Under the pieces are notes generated by a model that searched no databases, was not told the DNA's origin, and worked only from the letters and a program-made list of their open reading frames with translations. Shown in pieces: positions 41,323 to 50,292 of a stretch of 64,000 nt of DNA. Every line of letters begins with the position of its first letter. Positions within the stretch are counted from its first letter, which is position 1. The position numbers were made by a program, and so were the translations under genes. Source of the stretch: Bacteroidota bacterium (GTDB lineage: Bacteria; Bacteroidota; Bacteroidia; Bacteroidales; P3); contig JAEZKK010000014.1 of assembly GCA_023415495.1 (NCBI GenBank), forward strand, positions 1-64,000, read 5' to 3'.

Positions 41323-42723
41323 ATGAAAATTGAATTTTTAGGAGCAGCTAAGGAAGTTACAGGAAGTAAACATCTGATTACAACAAAGAAAAACACTAAA
41401 ATACTTTTAGATTGCGGAATGTTTCAGGGAAAGGGACTTGACACAGACTCAAATAATAGGGATTTAGGATTTAACCCTAAGGAAATTGATTATTTGTTTC
41501 TGTCTCATCCTCATATAGACCATTCAGGGCTTATACCATATATAGTAAAGCTTGGATTTAAAGGAATGATATTCTGTACTCCTGCAACGCGAGACCTTTG
41601 TTCAATTATGCTTGCTGATAGTGGCTTTATCCAAGAAAATGATACCTATACTTTTAATAAGAAAAGAGCAAGACAGGGATTAGACCCAGTTGAGCCAATT
41701 TATACTTTAGAGGATGCACAGAATGCAATGCAGTATTTTGTAAGTATTCCTTACGATAAAGAATTTAATATTAGCCCTGAAATAAGTGTAAAATTTACTG
41801 ATAATGGTCATATACTTGGAAGTGCAACAGTTAATCTTGCAATTAAAGAAGGGAGAAAAACTACGAGAGTTGCTTTTACTGGAGATATTGGCAGATATTC
41901 AAAGAGGATTCTAAAGGCTCCACAACCATTTCCTCAAGCAGACTATATTATTATGGAATCAACCTATGGAGACAGACTGCATGAGAATGTGGATGAATCA
42001 GAATCGCAATTACTAAGTGCAGTTCAAGACACATGTGTTAAGAAAAAAGGCAAACTAATTATTCCATCCTTTGCAATAGGGAGGGCTCAAGAAATTATAT
42101 ATGCACTTGATAAGCTAACCCATAAGGGACTTTTGCCAGATGTTGATGTTTATGTTGATAGCCCTTTAAGTATTAATGCTACAAATATTATGCGACTTCA
42201 TACAGAATGCTTTAATAAAGAGTTTAAGAAATATATGAAGGAAGATAATGACCCATTTGGATTTGACAGACTTCAATACGTTCGCTCAAAAGAAAAATCA
42301 AAGGCTTTAAACTCTGATTTCAGACCAATGATAATTATTTCTGCTTCTGGTATGATGGAAGCTGGTAGGGTTAAACACCATATTGCAAATAATATAGAAA
42401 ATCATCGTACCACAATTCTTGGAGTAGGTTATTGTGCTCCTTCAACCCTTGGACATAGAATACTGAGAGGTGATAAGGAAGTTTCAATATTTGGAATTAA
42501 ATATAGAGTTAAGGCAGAAATTAGAACAATTGACTCTTATTCTGCTCATGCTGATTATAATGAAATGCTAAAATTCTTGGATTGCCAGGACAAAACCCAA
42601 ATCAAAGGTATATTCTTGGTTCACGGAGAAGAAGAAACTCAAAAGAATTTCAAGAGGACGCTTAGACTAAATGGATATTCAAAAATTAGAATACCTGCGA
42701 AAAAAGAGGTTATTGAGATTTAA
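41323..42723 (+). CDS. Beta-CASP metallo-beta-lactamase fold ribonuclease
   Basis: 466 residues. The zinc site shows as LSHPHIDHSGLIPYI (HxHxDH) with GHILGSA and FTGDIGRYS (motif 4). The beta-CASP insert and its motifs follow: IIMESTYGDR, IPSFAIGRAQEIIYAL, IIISASGMMEAGRVKHHIAN and, at the end, SYSAHADYNEM and FLVHGEEE. This is the CPSF73/Ysh1-like bacterial group, which cuts RNA as endo- or exonuclease. The physiological target in Bacteroidota is not known to me. The thioredoxin-like and aroQ genes follow closely. Confidence 0.92.
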   Translation: MKIEFLGAAKEVTGSKHLITTKKNTKILLDCGMFQGKGLDTDSNNRDLGFNPKEIDYLFLSHPHIDHSGLIPYIVKLGFKGMIFCTPATRDLCSIMLADSGFIQENDTYTFNKKRARQGLDPVEPIYTLEDAQNAMQYFVSIPYDKEFNISPEISVKFTDNGHILGSATVNLAIKEGRKTTRVAFTGDIGRYSKRILKAPQPFPQADYIIMESTYGDRLHENVDESESQLLSAVQDTCVKKKGKLIIPSFAIGRAQEIIYALDKLTHKGLLPDVDVYVDSPLSINATNIMRLHTECFNKEFKKYMKEDNDPFGFDRLQYVRSKEKSKALNSDFRPMIIISASGMMEAGRVKHHIANNIENHRTTILGVGYCAPSTLGHRILRGDKEVSIFGIKYRVKAEIRTIDSYSAHADYNEMLKFLDCQDKTQIKGIFLVHGEEETQKNFKRTLRLNGYSKIRIPAKKEVIEI

Positions 42724-42741
42724 AATCTAAAGAATTCGATT

Positions 42742-43212
42742 ATGAGAAACCTAATTAGAATTTTCTTTCTCTATTTAATTATTCTATTTCCATTATTTTC
42801 TTTTTCCCAAAAAGAGAGTCTAATTGATTTTGAATATGAGACTCCTAATGGGGAATTTTATTTAGTTTCTGACTCTGAACAGGAGTATATCCTAATCTAT
42901 TTCCACAATCCAGAATGCATTGAGTGCAATGAATTAAAGGAAACAATGATTAAGGATAAGAAAATCAATAAATGGATAGAGACTAATAAACTAAAAGTCT
43001 TAGCAATCCTTCCCGATGTAGACAAAACCTATTGGCAATTCTTTTCGAATAAGATTCCAGAGAACTGGACCAATGGTTGGGTAGAGGATGATGAGATTAT
43101 AATTAAAACCTATCTTAAAAAGGTGCCAGCTCTTTACTTAATTAAAAGAGAAAACCTTGAAATAATTGGAAGAGATATTGAATTTAAGAAGGTAAAGAGA
43201 TTAATTAAGTAG
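42742..43212 (+). CDS. Secreted thioredoxin-fold protein (CxEC)
   Basis: 156 residues with a signal peptide (MRNLIRIFFLYLIILFPLFS, then FS). YILIYFHNPECIECNELKET puts a C-I-E-C pair where thioredoxins have CGPC. VPALYLIKRENLEIIGR matches the cis-proline strand of the fold. It resembles the DUF5106/TlpA-like periplasmic proteins of Bacteroidota. A redox role is likely but unproven. It lies 18 bp after the beta-CASP gene and 20 bp before aroQ, so these may form one transcript. Confidence 0.75.
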   Translation: MRNLIRIFFLYLIILFPLFSFSQKESLIDFEYETPNGEFYLVSDSEQEYILIYFHNPECIECNELKETMIKDKKINKWIETNKLKVLAILPDVDKTYWQFFSNKIPENWTNGWVEDDEIIIKTYLKKVPALYLIKRENLEIIGRDIEFKKVKRLIK

Positions 43213-43232
43213 AAGAAAATCAATTTTGTTTT

Positions 43233-43646
43233 ATGAGGATAATAATAATAAATGGTCCAAACCTCAATCTTCTTGGCAAAAGGCAAAAAGATATTTACGG
43301 AGATATTAGTTTTGAGTATTATCTCCAAACTCTTAGAGATGAGTTCCCAGATATTGAATTAGAATACTTTCAATCGAATATTGAAGGTGAGATTATTGAC
43401 AAACTTCACTTAGTTGGGTTTAATTATGATGGGATAATTCTAAATGCAGGGGGCTATACTCATAGCTCTGTTTCAATTGCCGATGCTGTATCCTCAATTA
43501 ATACTCCTGTTGTTGAGGTTCATATTTCTAATATCCTTGCAAGGGAAGAGTTTAGGCATGTTTCTCTGATTTCTCCCAATGCAAAAGGTTCTATATTTGG
43601 CTTTGGTTTAAAGGGATATAAATTAGCAATTCAAGCTTTTTTATAA
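43233..43646 (+). CDS. aroQ: 3-dehydroquinate dehydratase, type II
   Basis: 137 residues. It removes water from 3-dehydroquinate in the shikimate pathway. Seen: IIINGPNLNLLGKRQKDIYG (active-site R and Y), YFQSNIEGEIIDKLH, GIILNAGGYTHSSVSIADAV, VVEVHISNILAREEFRHVSL (catalytic histidine in VHISN) and GFGLKGYKLAI. It is slightly short of the usual 145-150 residues but complete. Confidence 0.96.
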   Translation: MRIIIINGPNLNLLGKRQKDIYGDISFEYYLQTLRDEFPDIELEYFQSNIEGEIIDKLHLVGFNYDGIILNAGGYTHSSVSIADAVSSINTPVVEVHISNILAREEFRHVSLISPNAKGSIFGFGLKGYKLAIQAFL

Positions 43647-43688
43647 ACCAATAATTATCTTACTTATTTATTAAACAGAATTATTATT

Positions 43689-44867
43689 ATGGGAAAGTAT
43701 AATTTCGATGAAATAATTGATAGAGAGAATTCTGATTCTCTAAAATATAATTGGAGGGAGAGAATTTTCGGGAAAGAGGATATTATCCCGCTTTGGGTTG
43801 CAGATATGGACTTTAAGTCTCCTGATTTCTGCATTAAAGCAATAGAAGAAAGACTTTCTCATCCTGTGCTTGGTTATTATTCTTATCCTGATTCATTTTA
43901 CGATTCTATTATTTGGTGGATGAAGAAAAGACATCAATGGGAAATAAAGAAAGATTGGATTTATTTTTCTCCAGGTGTTGTTCCTGCTCTTTCAGCTGCT
44001 GTTTTGGCTTACACAAACGAGGGGGATAATGTTTTAGTCCAAACTCCTGTCTATCATCCTTTCTATTATTCGATTGCAAATCAAAAAAGAAATATTCTAA
44101 AGAACCCTTTGAAATTGGTTGATGAGAGATTTGAGATGGATTTTGAGGATTTGGAAGAAAAACTTAAGCAAGGAGTGAAACTAATGCTATTTTGCAACCC
44201 CCATAATCCTTTGGCAAGAGCTTGGGAAAAGGATGTATTAGAAAGAATTGGGAAATTATGCTTAAAATATAATTGTATAGTGGTATCGGATGAGATTCAT
44301 TCCGATTTAATCCTTCCTAATTATTCCCATAACCCTATGGCAAAGATTTCAAAAGAGATTTCTAATAATACAATTACTCTTATGGCTCCAAGCAAGACCT
44401 TTAATTTGGCTGGGCTTGCAACTGCTGAGGTAATTATAGAGAATAAAATATTGAGGAAGAGGTTTACTGGAGTTTTATACGACTCTCTCCATCTCTTTAG
44501 TGGTAATGTGTTTGGAATGGTTGCTCTCCAGGCTGCCTATTCAGAGGAGGGAGAAGAATGGTTAGTTGAATTAATGGAATATATTCAAGGTAATTTAGAT
44601 TTGCTTAGAGATTATATTTCAAAAAATCATCCAAGAATTAAACTTTTTAAGCATGAGGCTACCTATTTGGCTTGGATGGATTTCTCTAATTATAATCTAA
44701 GTCATAAAGAGCTAATGAATGTTTTAGTCAATGAGGCTAAGCTTGGATTTAATGATGGGGAAATTTTTGGAGAAGAGGGAAAAATGAAGATGAGAATCAA
44801 CCTTGCCCTTCCTCGTCAAAAGCTTGCACAAGCTCTTAGTCAATTAAAAGTTATAGAAAAATACTAA
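43689..44867 (+). CDS. PatB/MalY-type PLP C-S lyase or aminotransferase
   Basis: 392 residues, fold type I. The N-terminus GKYNFDEIIDRENSDSLKYN and IIPLWVADMDFKSPDF are diagnostic of the MalY/PatB group. The PLP lysine is in MAPSKTFNLAGLATAEVII; VVSDEIHSDLILPN and MLFCNPHNPLARAW also match. Members split cystathionine or cysteine. Together with the cysteine desulfidase this hints at active sulfur amino acid breakdown. The TSUP transporter follows two bases later, which may export the sulfur product; that is inference. Confidence 0.9.
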   Translation: MGKYNFDEIIDRENSDSLKYNWRERIFGKEDIIPLWVADMDFKSPDFCIKAIEERLSHPVLGYYSYPDSFYDSIIWWMKKRHQWEIKKDWIYFSPGVVPALSAAVLAYTNEGDNVLVQTPVYHPFYYSIANQKRNILKNPLKLVDERFEMDFEDLEEKLKQGVKLMLFCNPHNPLARAWEKDVLERIGKLCLKYNCIVVSDEIHSDLILPNYSHNPMAKISKEISNNTITLMAPSKTFNLAGLATAEVIIENKILRKRFTGVLYDSLHLFSGNVFGMVALQAAYSEEGEEWLVELMEYIQGNLDLLRDYISKNHPRIKLFKHEATYLAWMDFSNYNLSHKELMNVLVNEAKLGFNDGEIFGEEGKMKMRINLALPRQKLAQALSQLKVIEKY

Positions 44868-44869
44868 GA

Positions 44870-45652
44870 ATGGATTTAACCATATTAATTATACTTTTAA
44901 TCTCAGGACTATTCGTAGGATTTATCAATACTCTTTCGGCAGGTGGGACTGTGATTTCAATTGCTCTATATCTGGCTTTGGGATTGCCTGCAACAGCTGC
45001 AAATGCTACTAATAGAATAAACGTTTTGATACAAAGCTTTGGCACAAGTTATATTATGTACCGCCAAGGCTTATTAGAAATAAAAAAGGTCCTTAAATAT
45101 TCATTGCCAACCTTGATTGGAGCTATTATTGGGAGCGTTTTTGCTGTTTCAATTAGCAATAATCTATTTTCATATTTCCTTGGAGGGATTTTAATTATAA
45201 TGATATTCTTTCTTTTCTTTAAACCTACGAATTTTCATAATGATGACGAAGAGAAAATATCCAGAAAAACACCCTTATTCCATTATTTAATTTTCTTTTT
45301 AATAGGTATTTACGGAGGTTTTATTCAAGTAGGGACAGGTTTCTACCTAATGATTGCCGGAGTATCACTAATAGGATATAATATTTTAAGAACAAATGCA
45401 TTAAAGGTTGCTATTATGTTTATTTATTCCATTGCCTCTATTTTAGTTTTTATGACAAGCTCCGAGATCTATTGGAGCTATGGAATTATTCATTCAATAG
45501 GTGCTGTTATTGGCTCTTGGTTTGCTACAAGATATGCAATGAAGAAGGGGACTAAGTTTGTAAACTACGTAATTATAGCTGTAATTATCCTAACTGCCTT
45601 AAACCTATTCGAGATTATAGACCTAAAAGACTTCTTTTCAAGTTTAATCTAA
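44870..45652 (+). CDS. TSUP (TauE/SafE) family anion permease
   Basis: 260 residues with about eight membrane helices. The two TSUP repeats show as LISGLFVGFINTLSAGGTVI with LGLPATAANATNRINV, and IGIYGGFIQVGTGFYLMIAG with GYNILRTNALKVAIMF. The family moves sulfite, sulfoacetate or related anions across the inner membrane. It directly follows a C-S lyase gene, which supports a sulfur compound as substrate. Array 5 starts about 25 bp after its stop. Confidence 0.85.
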   Translation: MDLTILIILLISGLFVGFINTLSAGGTVISIALYLALGLPATAANATNRINVLIQSFGTSYIMYRQGLLEIKKVLKYSLPTLIGAIIGSVFAVSISNNLFSYFLGGILIIMIFFLFFKPTNFHNDDEEKISRKTPLFHYLIFFLIGIYGGFIQVGTGFYLMIAGVSLIGYNILRTNALKVAIMFIYSIASILVFMTSSEIYWSYGIIHSIGAVIGSWFATRYAMKKGTKFVNYVIIAVIILTALNLFEIIDLKDFFSSLI

Positions 45653-45676
45653 ATGAAATCCCATTTAAAAGTTTTT

Positions 45677-45858
45677 TATCTTGACTTTGCAGAATTTTTC
45701 CTTGATAAAAAAGCAAAACAATGCCATTGTTTTGCCCAAACAATGCGGTTGTTTCATTAAAACAATGCGGTTGTTTTACAAAAACAATGGCATTGTTTGA
45801 GATTTTTATCAAGGATAATTTTATTGAAACTTGATAAAGCTTGGTCCTAATCAAGGTT
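45677..45858. repeat. Phased palindrome array 5 (ACAATGCCATTGT), 21-22 bp pitch
   Basis: Nine units with centres at 45682, 45703, 45724, 45746, 45768, 45790, 45811, 45832 and 45853. The four central units are ACAATGCCATTGT, ACAATGCGGTTGT twice and ACAATGGCATTGT, 22 bp apart; the first and fourth are exact reverse complements. They are flanked at 21 bp steps by CTTGA, CTTGA on the left and TCAAG, CTTGA, TCAAG on the right; TCCTTGATAAAAA and TTTTTATCAAGGA form a 13 bp perfect outer inverted repeat. It lies between the TSUP gene and a lipoprotein gene on the same strand. Confidence 0.92.
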
Positions 45859-45923
45859 TACAGATTTATTATTAGTTTTTATCTTATTTCTTTGGCAAAA
45901 GAATACAGTTTAATTTTTTTTTG

Positions 45924-45931
45924 TACCTTTG
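45924..45931 (+). promoter_or_regulatory. -7 promoter element for the lipoprotein gene
   Basis: TACCTTTG, 42 bp before the ATG at 45974. Its presence shows that the in-frame TTG at 45929 cannot be the start. Confidence 0.65.
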
Positions 45932-45973
45932 CTCTCAGTTTATAATTTATCACAACCAAAACTTATAAGAAAA

Positions 45974-46444
45974 ATGAAAAAGATAGGTTTATTATTTATC
46001 ATTATCGCTATCACATTAAGCTGTTCTACCATTGACAATATCTTCAATAAATCCAATGGTCCAACTTATAAACAAGTAAATGAAAGAGATGTACCTGAGC
46101 GTTACATCAAGGATTTGAAATCAAAAAGACCTAAATTAACCCAAATCAAGTGGGAAAAGATTGATTCCTTGACTTATAACGCCAAATTTATGGATAATGG
46201 GAATAATATGAGGGTTAAGTATTCTAACACTGGTACTGAAACTCATTGGATAGTACCAATGGAATATATTCCTTCGAATATTACCGACCATATCAAGGCA
46301 AATTACAAGGAATACAAAACTCATGAGGTTTATATTGCAGATATTAGAAATAAAAAGGTATATAGAGCCGGCATTTATAATAAAAACGACTACAAAGTTT
46401 TAGAATATGATTTAATGGGTAACTTTAGCTCCGAGGCTAAGTAA
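45974..46444 (+). CDS. Predicted lipoprotein of unknown function
   Basis: 156 residues from the ATG at 45974. Lipoprotein signal MKKIGLLFIIIAITLSC with the cysteine at 17. The body (YKQVNERDVPERYIKDLKSK, TQIKWEKIDSLTYNAKFMDN) resembles the PepSY-like small secreted proteins of Bacteroidota, which pair short beta strands, but the match is loose. It should sit in the outer or inner membrane facing the periplasm. It converges on the amidase gene with 18 bp between stops. Confidence 0.7.
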   Translation: MKKIGLLFIIIAITLSCSTIDNIFNKSNGPTYKQVNERDVPERYIKDLKSKRPKLTQIKWEKIDSLTYNAKFMDNGNNMRVKYSNTGTETHWIVPMEYIPSNITDHIKANYKEYKTHEVYIADIRNKKVYRAGIYNKNDYKVLEYDLMGNFSSEAK

Positions 46445-46462
46445 TTTAAATCTCAAAAAACT

Positions 46463-47227
46463 TTAATCCCAATCTCTTCCAACAGGGAATGAGCCTCTAA
46501 AACCACTAAGAGATTCTTTGTCTATTGTATGATAAAGAATCTCTTCTTTGTTTTGAGCAGCACTTACGAGAGCCTCTCCTTTAAAATTCAATATTACACT
46601 ATCTCCTGTATAATTTAATCCTGTATTATCAACCCCTACCCTATTAACTCCTATTAAATATGATACATTCTCAATAGCTCTTGCCCTAAGTAGGCTTGTC
46701 CATTGGAAGGCTCTTGCCTCTGGCCATGAAGCTACGTAAATTAATACATCATAAGCGTAATCTCCATCATTATAAGAGTTCCTTGCCCAAAGAGGAAAGC
46801 GAAGGTCGTAGCAGGTTAGGATATTAAATCTCCAACCCTTGTAATTAACTATTAGCTTTTTATTCCCTGGACTTACAAGTTTAGGTTCCTTGCTTAGGCA
46901 AAACAAGTGTTTCTTATCATAATACTCATACTCTCCATTAGGAAACACAAAGAAATGGCGATTTACTAATCTCCCATCCTCATTTATAAAAAGACTTCCA
47001 GCAATAGCTATGTTTTTTGTCTTAGCAACTCCTATCATCCAATTCAAACCCATACCCTGCATTGTTTCTGCGTAGTTTGGGTCAATTGTAAAGCCTGTTG
47101 TAAACATTTCTGGCATAACCAAAAGCTCTACATCCTTTTCTAAAGACTCTAATATTGAGTTGTATCTTATTATATTTTCTTCAATCTTATTATCTATTGT
47201 ATTTGCTTGAAAAATCCCTATCTTCAT
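46463..47227 (-). CDS. Nitrilase-superfamily omega-amidase, YafV-like
   Basis: 254 residues from the ATG at 47227; the longer frame to 47302 would overlap the -7 element and lacks family support. The Glu-Lys-Cys triad is visible: LVMPEMFTTGF (E), YDKKHLFCLSKE (K) and ILTCYDLRFPLWARN (C). YVASWPEARAFQWTSLLRAR and GVNRVG follow. This group hydrolyses omega-amides such as alpha-ketoglutaramate in methionine salvage or glutamine transamination. Substrate is inferred from the family. Confidence 0.88.
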   Translation of the reverse strand: MKIGIFQANTIDNKIEENIIRYNSILESLEKDVELLVMPEMFTTGFTIDPNYAETMQGMGLNWMIGVAKTKNIAIAGSLFINEDGRLVNRHFFVFPNGEYEYYDKKHLFCLSKEPKLVSPGNKKLIVNYKGWRFNILTCYDLRFPLWARNSYNDGDYAYDVLIYVASWPEARAFQWTSLLRARAIENVSYLIGVNRVGVDNTGLNYTGDSVILNFKGEALVSAAQNKEEILYHTIDKESLSGFRGSFPVGRDWD

Positions 47228-47267
47228 AATAAAGTTTCTTTTAGTCTTATTCTTTAGTATTGTCTTG

Positions 47268-47275
47268 CAAAGATA
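47268..47275 (-). promoter_or_regulatory. -7 promoter element for the amidase gene
   Basis: TATCTTTG on the minus strand, 41 bp upstream of the ATG at 47227. Confidence 0.65.
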
Positions 47276-47337
47276 CGAAAGAAAAACTCTATGAAAAAGC
47301 AATTAGATTATTTCGGTAGTGTTTTGACAAAATCACG

Positions 47338-47345
47338 TATATTTG
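47338..47345 (+). promoter_or_regulatory. -7 promoter element for mutS
   Basis: TATATTTG, 33 bp before the mutS ATG at 47378. Confidence 0.65.
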
Positions 47346-47377
47346 CAATAGCTTATCAAAACTAAAACACTTTGTAA

Positions 47378-49987
47378 ATGGGAAAGAATATTGATGGGGT
47401 TACACCACTAATGAAACAATATAATGCAATGAAAGCTAAGTATCCAGATGCTATATTGCTATTCAGAGTTGGGGACTTTTACGAAACCTTTGGGAAAGAT
47501 GCAATAGATGCTTCGAAGATATTAGGTATAACTCTAACTAAAAGGGCAAACGGACAGAATAAGGATTTGGAATTAGCTGGTTTCCCTTATCATTCTATTG
47601 ATACCTATTTACCAAAGCTTGTTCGCTCTGGAAGGAGATGTGCTATATGCGAACAGTTAGAAGACCCTAAGAGCGTTAAGGGAATTGTAAAGAGAGGAAT
47701 AACTGAGGTTGTAACTCCTTCCCTTTCTTATAGCGAAAAGACTGCCGATTTAAGTCAGAATAATTTCCTTGCAGCAATTTATTGTCTAAAACAAGAATAC
47801 GGAATTGCCTTTGTAGATATTGGAACTGGGGAATTTTATATCTCACAAGGAAGTAAGAATGATATAGAAAAGCTTATCAATAGCCTAATGCCTAAGGAGA
47901 TTATCTTAGAAAAGCATTTTCTAAGGACATTTGAAAGTGAGTTTAAAGGGGATTTTTATACTAATTGCTTCGAAGATTGGGTTTTTAGTTATGATTATGG
48001 CTTTGATTTGCTTATTAAGCATTTCCAAACCAATTCACTTAAGGGTTTTGGAATTGATAAAGACAATCTGGGGATAATAGCTGCCGGAGCATGCCTGCAT
48101 TATTTAAGAGAAACCCAACATACTGAGATATCACATATCCAAAAGATATCTAAGCTGAATAATAATAATTACCTTTGGTTGGATAGTTTCACAATTCGCA
48201 ATCTTGAACTCTTAAATTCTTATAGCGAAAAAGGTCATTCGCTCTTTAGCATAATTAATCGCACTCAGACCAATATGGGTGCAAGGAGATTAAAACAATG
48301 GATAATTCTTCCACTAATTGATAAGAAAGAGATAGAAGAAAGACATGATATTGTGGATTATTTCTTTCATCACGAGGAAATTTCTTTTAAGGTTAAGGAA
48401 AACATATCTAAGATAGGTGATTTCGAAAGATTAATATCCAAGATAGCTTATCAGAGGATACTGCCAAACGAAGTTGTTGCTCTAAAAGAAATTTTAATTG
48501 AGATTGGAAACTTAAAAGATAATATCAATAATAACTCCTGTTTGGATAAGTATTACTCTGGATTAGAGTCATGCTTGGAGATAATTGAAAGGATAGGGAA
48601 AATAATCAGTCCCATAGCTCCTAATTCAATTACCAAAGGGAATACTATTGCTCAGGGAGTGGATTCTGAATTAGATAAACTCAGGGATATTCAATATAAT
48701 GGTAAGGATTATCTGAATAAACTCCAGGAAAAGGAATCTCAAAATACTGGAATACCTTCCTTGAAGATTAGTTTTAATAATGTGTTTGGGTATTATCTCG
48801 AGGTTACAAATACGCATAAGGACAAGGTACCTAACTCTTGGATAAGGAAACAGACCCTTACGAACTGCGAGAGATATATTACTGAGGAATTGAAAGAATA
48901 TGAAACCACTATTCTTTCGGCGGAATCGAAGATATTAGAGTTAGAAACAAGACTGTATAATGAGTTTATATCAGGATTAATCCCAAGTATTAATCTCTTG
49001 CAAAGGAACGCAAGGATTGTTTCAGAGTTAGATTGCTTGCTTGCTTTTGCCAATTTAGCACTTGAGAACGACTATGTAAGACCAACAATAAGCAATCAGA
49101 CCAGCATAAAGATAAGTGATGGCAGACACCCAGTAATTGAGAAAGCGCTACCCTTTGGAGAGAAGTACATAACAAACGATATGGTCTTGGATAATGATAA
49201 CAGACAAATCAGTATAATTACGGGTCCTAACATGTCAGGGAAGAGTGCATACCTAAGACAGAATGCTTTAATTATCCTCTTAGCTCAGATTGGGAGCTTC
49301 GTTCCTGCTAAGAGTGCGGACATAGGAATTGTTGATAAGATATTTACTCGTGTTGGGGCAAGCGATAATATTTCCAGCGGAGAGAGTACTTTTATGGTTG
49401 AGATGAACGAAACTTCCAGCATATTGAACAACCTTTCTGATAGAAGCTTTGTTCTTTTAGACGAGATAGGACGAGGAACCAGCACCTACGATGGGGTTTC
49501 TATTGCGTGGGCTATTGCTTCTTATATCCATGATAACCCAAAAGTCAGGGCTAAGGTTTTGTTTGCAACCCATTACCACGAACTTATAGAAATGGAAAAG
49601 GAATATTCGAGGATAAAGAATCTTCATATCAGCGTCAAGGAAATTGGGAAACAAATTATTTTTCTGAGGAAAATAGCCGCTGGAGGTAGCTCTCAGAGCT
49701 TCGGAATCCACGTTGCGAGATTAGCGGGAATGCCTCGTAGCCTTATCGAAGAAGCTGAAAGCATTCTTGAAACCTTCGAAACAAAGCATAGAAGCAAGGA
49801 TAATAAGAATAAGAGCTCGAAAAAAACCACCGAAAACCCCTATCAGCTTAGCTTTATCCAATTAGACGACCCATTATTGTTAGAAATAAAGGAGGATATT
49901 CTTGCAACTGATATTGAAAATCTTACACCTATCGAGGCGTTAAACAAGTTGAATGAAATAAAAAGAATCATCGAAAAAGTGAAATAA
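47378..49987 (+). CDS. mutS: DNA mismatch repair protein MutS
   Basis: 869 residues, full length. It recognises mismatches and recruits MutL. Domain I starts TPLMKQYNAMKAKYPDAILL and has the mismatch-wedge region VGDFYETFGKDA. The ATPase has Walker A TGPNMSGKSAYLRQNALIIL, GRGTSTYDGVSIAWAIASYI after a VLLDEIG Walker B, and FATHYHELIEME. The C-terminus has the helix-turn-helix GIHVARLAGMPRSLIEEAES and a dimerisation tail. The 3' third is visibly less AT-rich than its neighbours. tRNA-Gly follows 54 bp later. Confidence 0.97.
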   Translation: MGKNIDGVTPLMKQYNAMKAKYPDAILLFRVGDFYETFGKDAIDASKILGITLTKRANGQNKDLELAGFPYHSIDTYLPKLVRSGRRCAICEQLEDPKSVKGIVKRGITEVVTPSLSYSEKTADLSQNNFLAAIYCLKQEYGIAFVDIGTGEFYISQGSKNDIEKLINSLMPKEIILEKHFLRTFESEFKGDFYTNCFEDWVFSYDYGFDLLIKHFQTNSLKGFGIDKDNLGIIAAGACLHYLRETQHTEISHIQKISKLNNNNYLWLDSFTIRNLELLNSYSEKGHSLFSIINRTQTNMGARRLKQWIILPLIDKKEIEERHDIVDYFFHHEEISFKVKENISKIGDFERLISKIAYQRILPNEVVALKEILIEIGNLKDNINNNSCLDKYYSGLESCLEIIERIGKIISPIAPNSITKGNTIAQGVDSELDKLRDIQYNGKDYLNKLQEKESQNTGIPSLKISFNNVFGYYLEVTNTHKDKVPNSWIRKQTLTNCERYITEELKEYETTILSAESKILELETRLYNEFISGLIPSINLLQRNARIVSELDCLLAFANLALENDYVRPTISNQTSIKISDGRHPVIEKALPFGEKYITNDMVLDNDNRQISIITGPNMSGKSAYLRQNALIILLAQIGSFVPAKSADIGIVDKIFTRVGASDNISSGESTFMVEMNETSSILNNLSDRSFVLLDEIGRGTSTYDGVSIAWAIASYIHDNPKVRAKVLFATHYHELIEMEKEYSRIKNLHISVKEIGKQIIFLRKIAAGGSSQSFGIHVARLAGMPRSLIEEAESILETFETKHRSKDNKNKSSKKTTENPYQLSFIQLDDPLLLEIKEDILATDIENLTPIEALNKLNEIKRIIEKVK

Positions 49988-50013
49988 AAATTTGGTAGGA
50001 TAAAAAAAGATAT

Positions 50014-50021
50014 TATCTTTG
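50014..50021 (+). promoter_or_regulatory. -7 promoter element for the tRNA-Gly/tRNA-Leu unit
   Basis: TATCTTTG, with TTTG at 49991-49994; 20 bp before the tRNA-Gly 5' end. Confidence 0.7.
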
Positions 50022-50041
50022 CAAACGCAAATTAGACGACA

Positions 50042-50114
50042 GCGGAAATAGCTCAGTTGGTAGAGCACAACCTTGCCAAGGTTGGGGTCGCGAGTTCGAG
50101 TCTCGTTTTCCGCT
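50042..50114 (+). tRNA. tRNA-Gly (GCC)
   Basis: 73 nt. The acceptor stem GCGGAAA pairs with TTTCCGC, and T is the discriminator base. D-arm AGCTCAGTTGGTAGAGC, anticodon loop TTGCCAA giving GCC, and T-arm GTTCGAGTC. No CCA is encoded. Confidence 0.96.
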
Positions 50115-50156
50115 CGAAACAAGGTCATGAAATAAGGACTTGTTTTAATGAAAGCT

Positions 50157-50241
50157 GCTCTGGTGGTGGAATTGGTAGACACGCAGGACTTAAAATCCTG
50201 TGAACATTGCGTTCGTGCGGGTTCAAGTCCCGCCCGGAGTA
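50157..50241 (+). tRNA. tRNA-Leu (TAA)
   Basis: 85 nt with a long variable arm. The acceptor GCTCTGG pairs with CCGGAGT; the anticodon loop CTTAAAA between CAGGA and TCCTG gives TAA; the variable arm is around TGAACATTGCGTTCG; the T-loop is GTTCAAGTC. It is 42 bp after tRNA-Gly and probably on the same transcript. Confidence 0.95.
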
Positions 50242-50244
50242 CGA

Positions 50245-50286
50245 AAAGAACCTTCTAAATTAAGTTTTAGGAGGTTCTTTTTTTTG
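50245..50286 (+). terminator. Rho-independent terminator after tRNA-Leu
   Basis: AAGAACCTTCT pairs with AGGAGGTTCTT with one mismatch, followed by a run of T. Confidence 0.8.
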
Positions 50287-50292
50287 TTTTAT

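Noticed and set aside
45929..45973. TTG start for the 156-residue lipoprotein
   Set aside because: It overlaps the -7 promoter element, and the lipoprotein signal starts at the ATG at 45974.
47228..47302. Longer N-terminus for the omega-amidase
   Set aside because: It overlaps a good -7 element, and the nitrilase fold starts with MKIGIFQANT at 47227.
50115..50156. Hairpin-like AAACAAGG...GGACTTGTTT between the two tRNAs as a separate small RNA
   Set aside because: It is most simply a processing stem in the shared tRNA transcript, and the pairing is imperfect.
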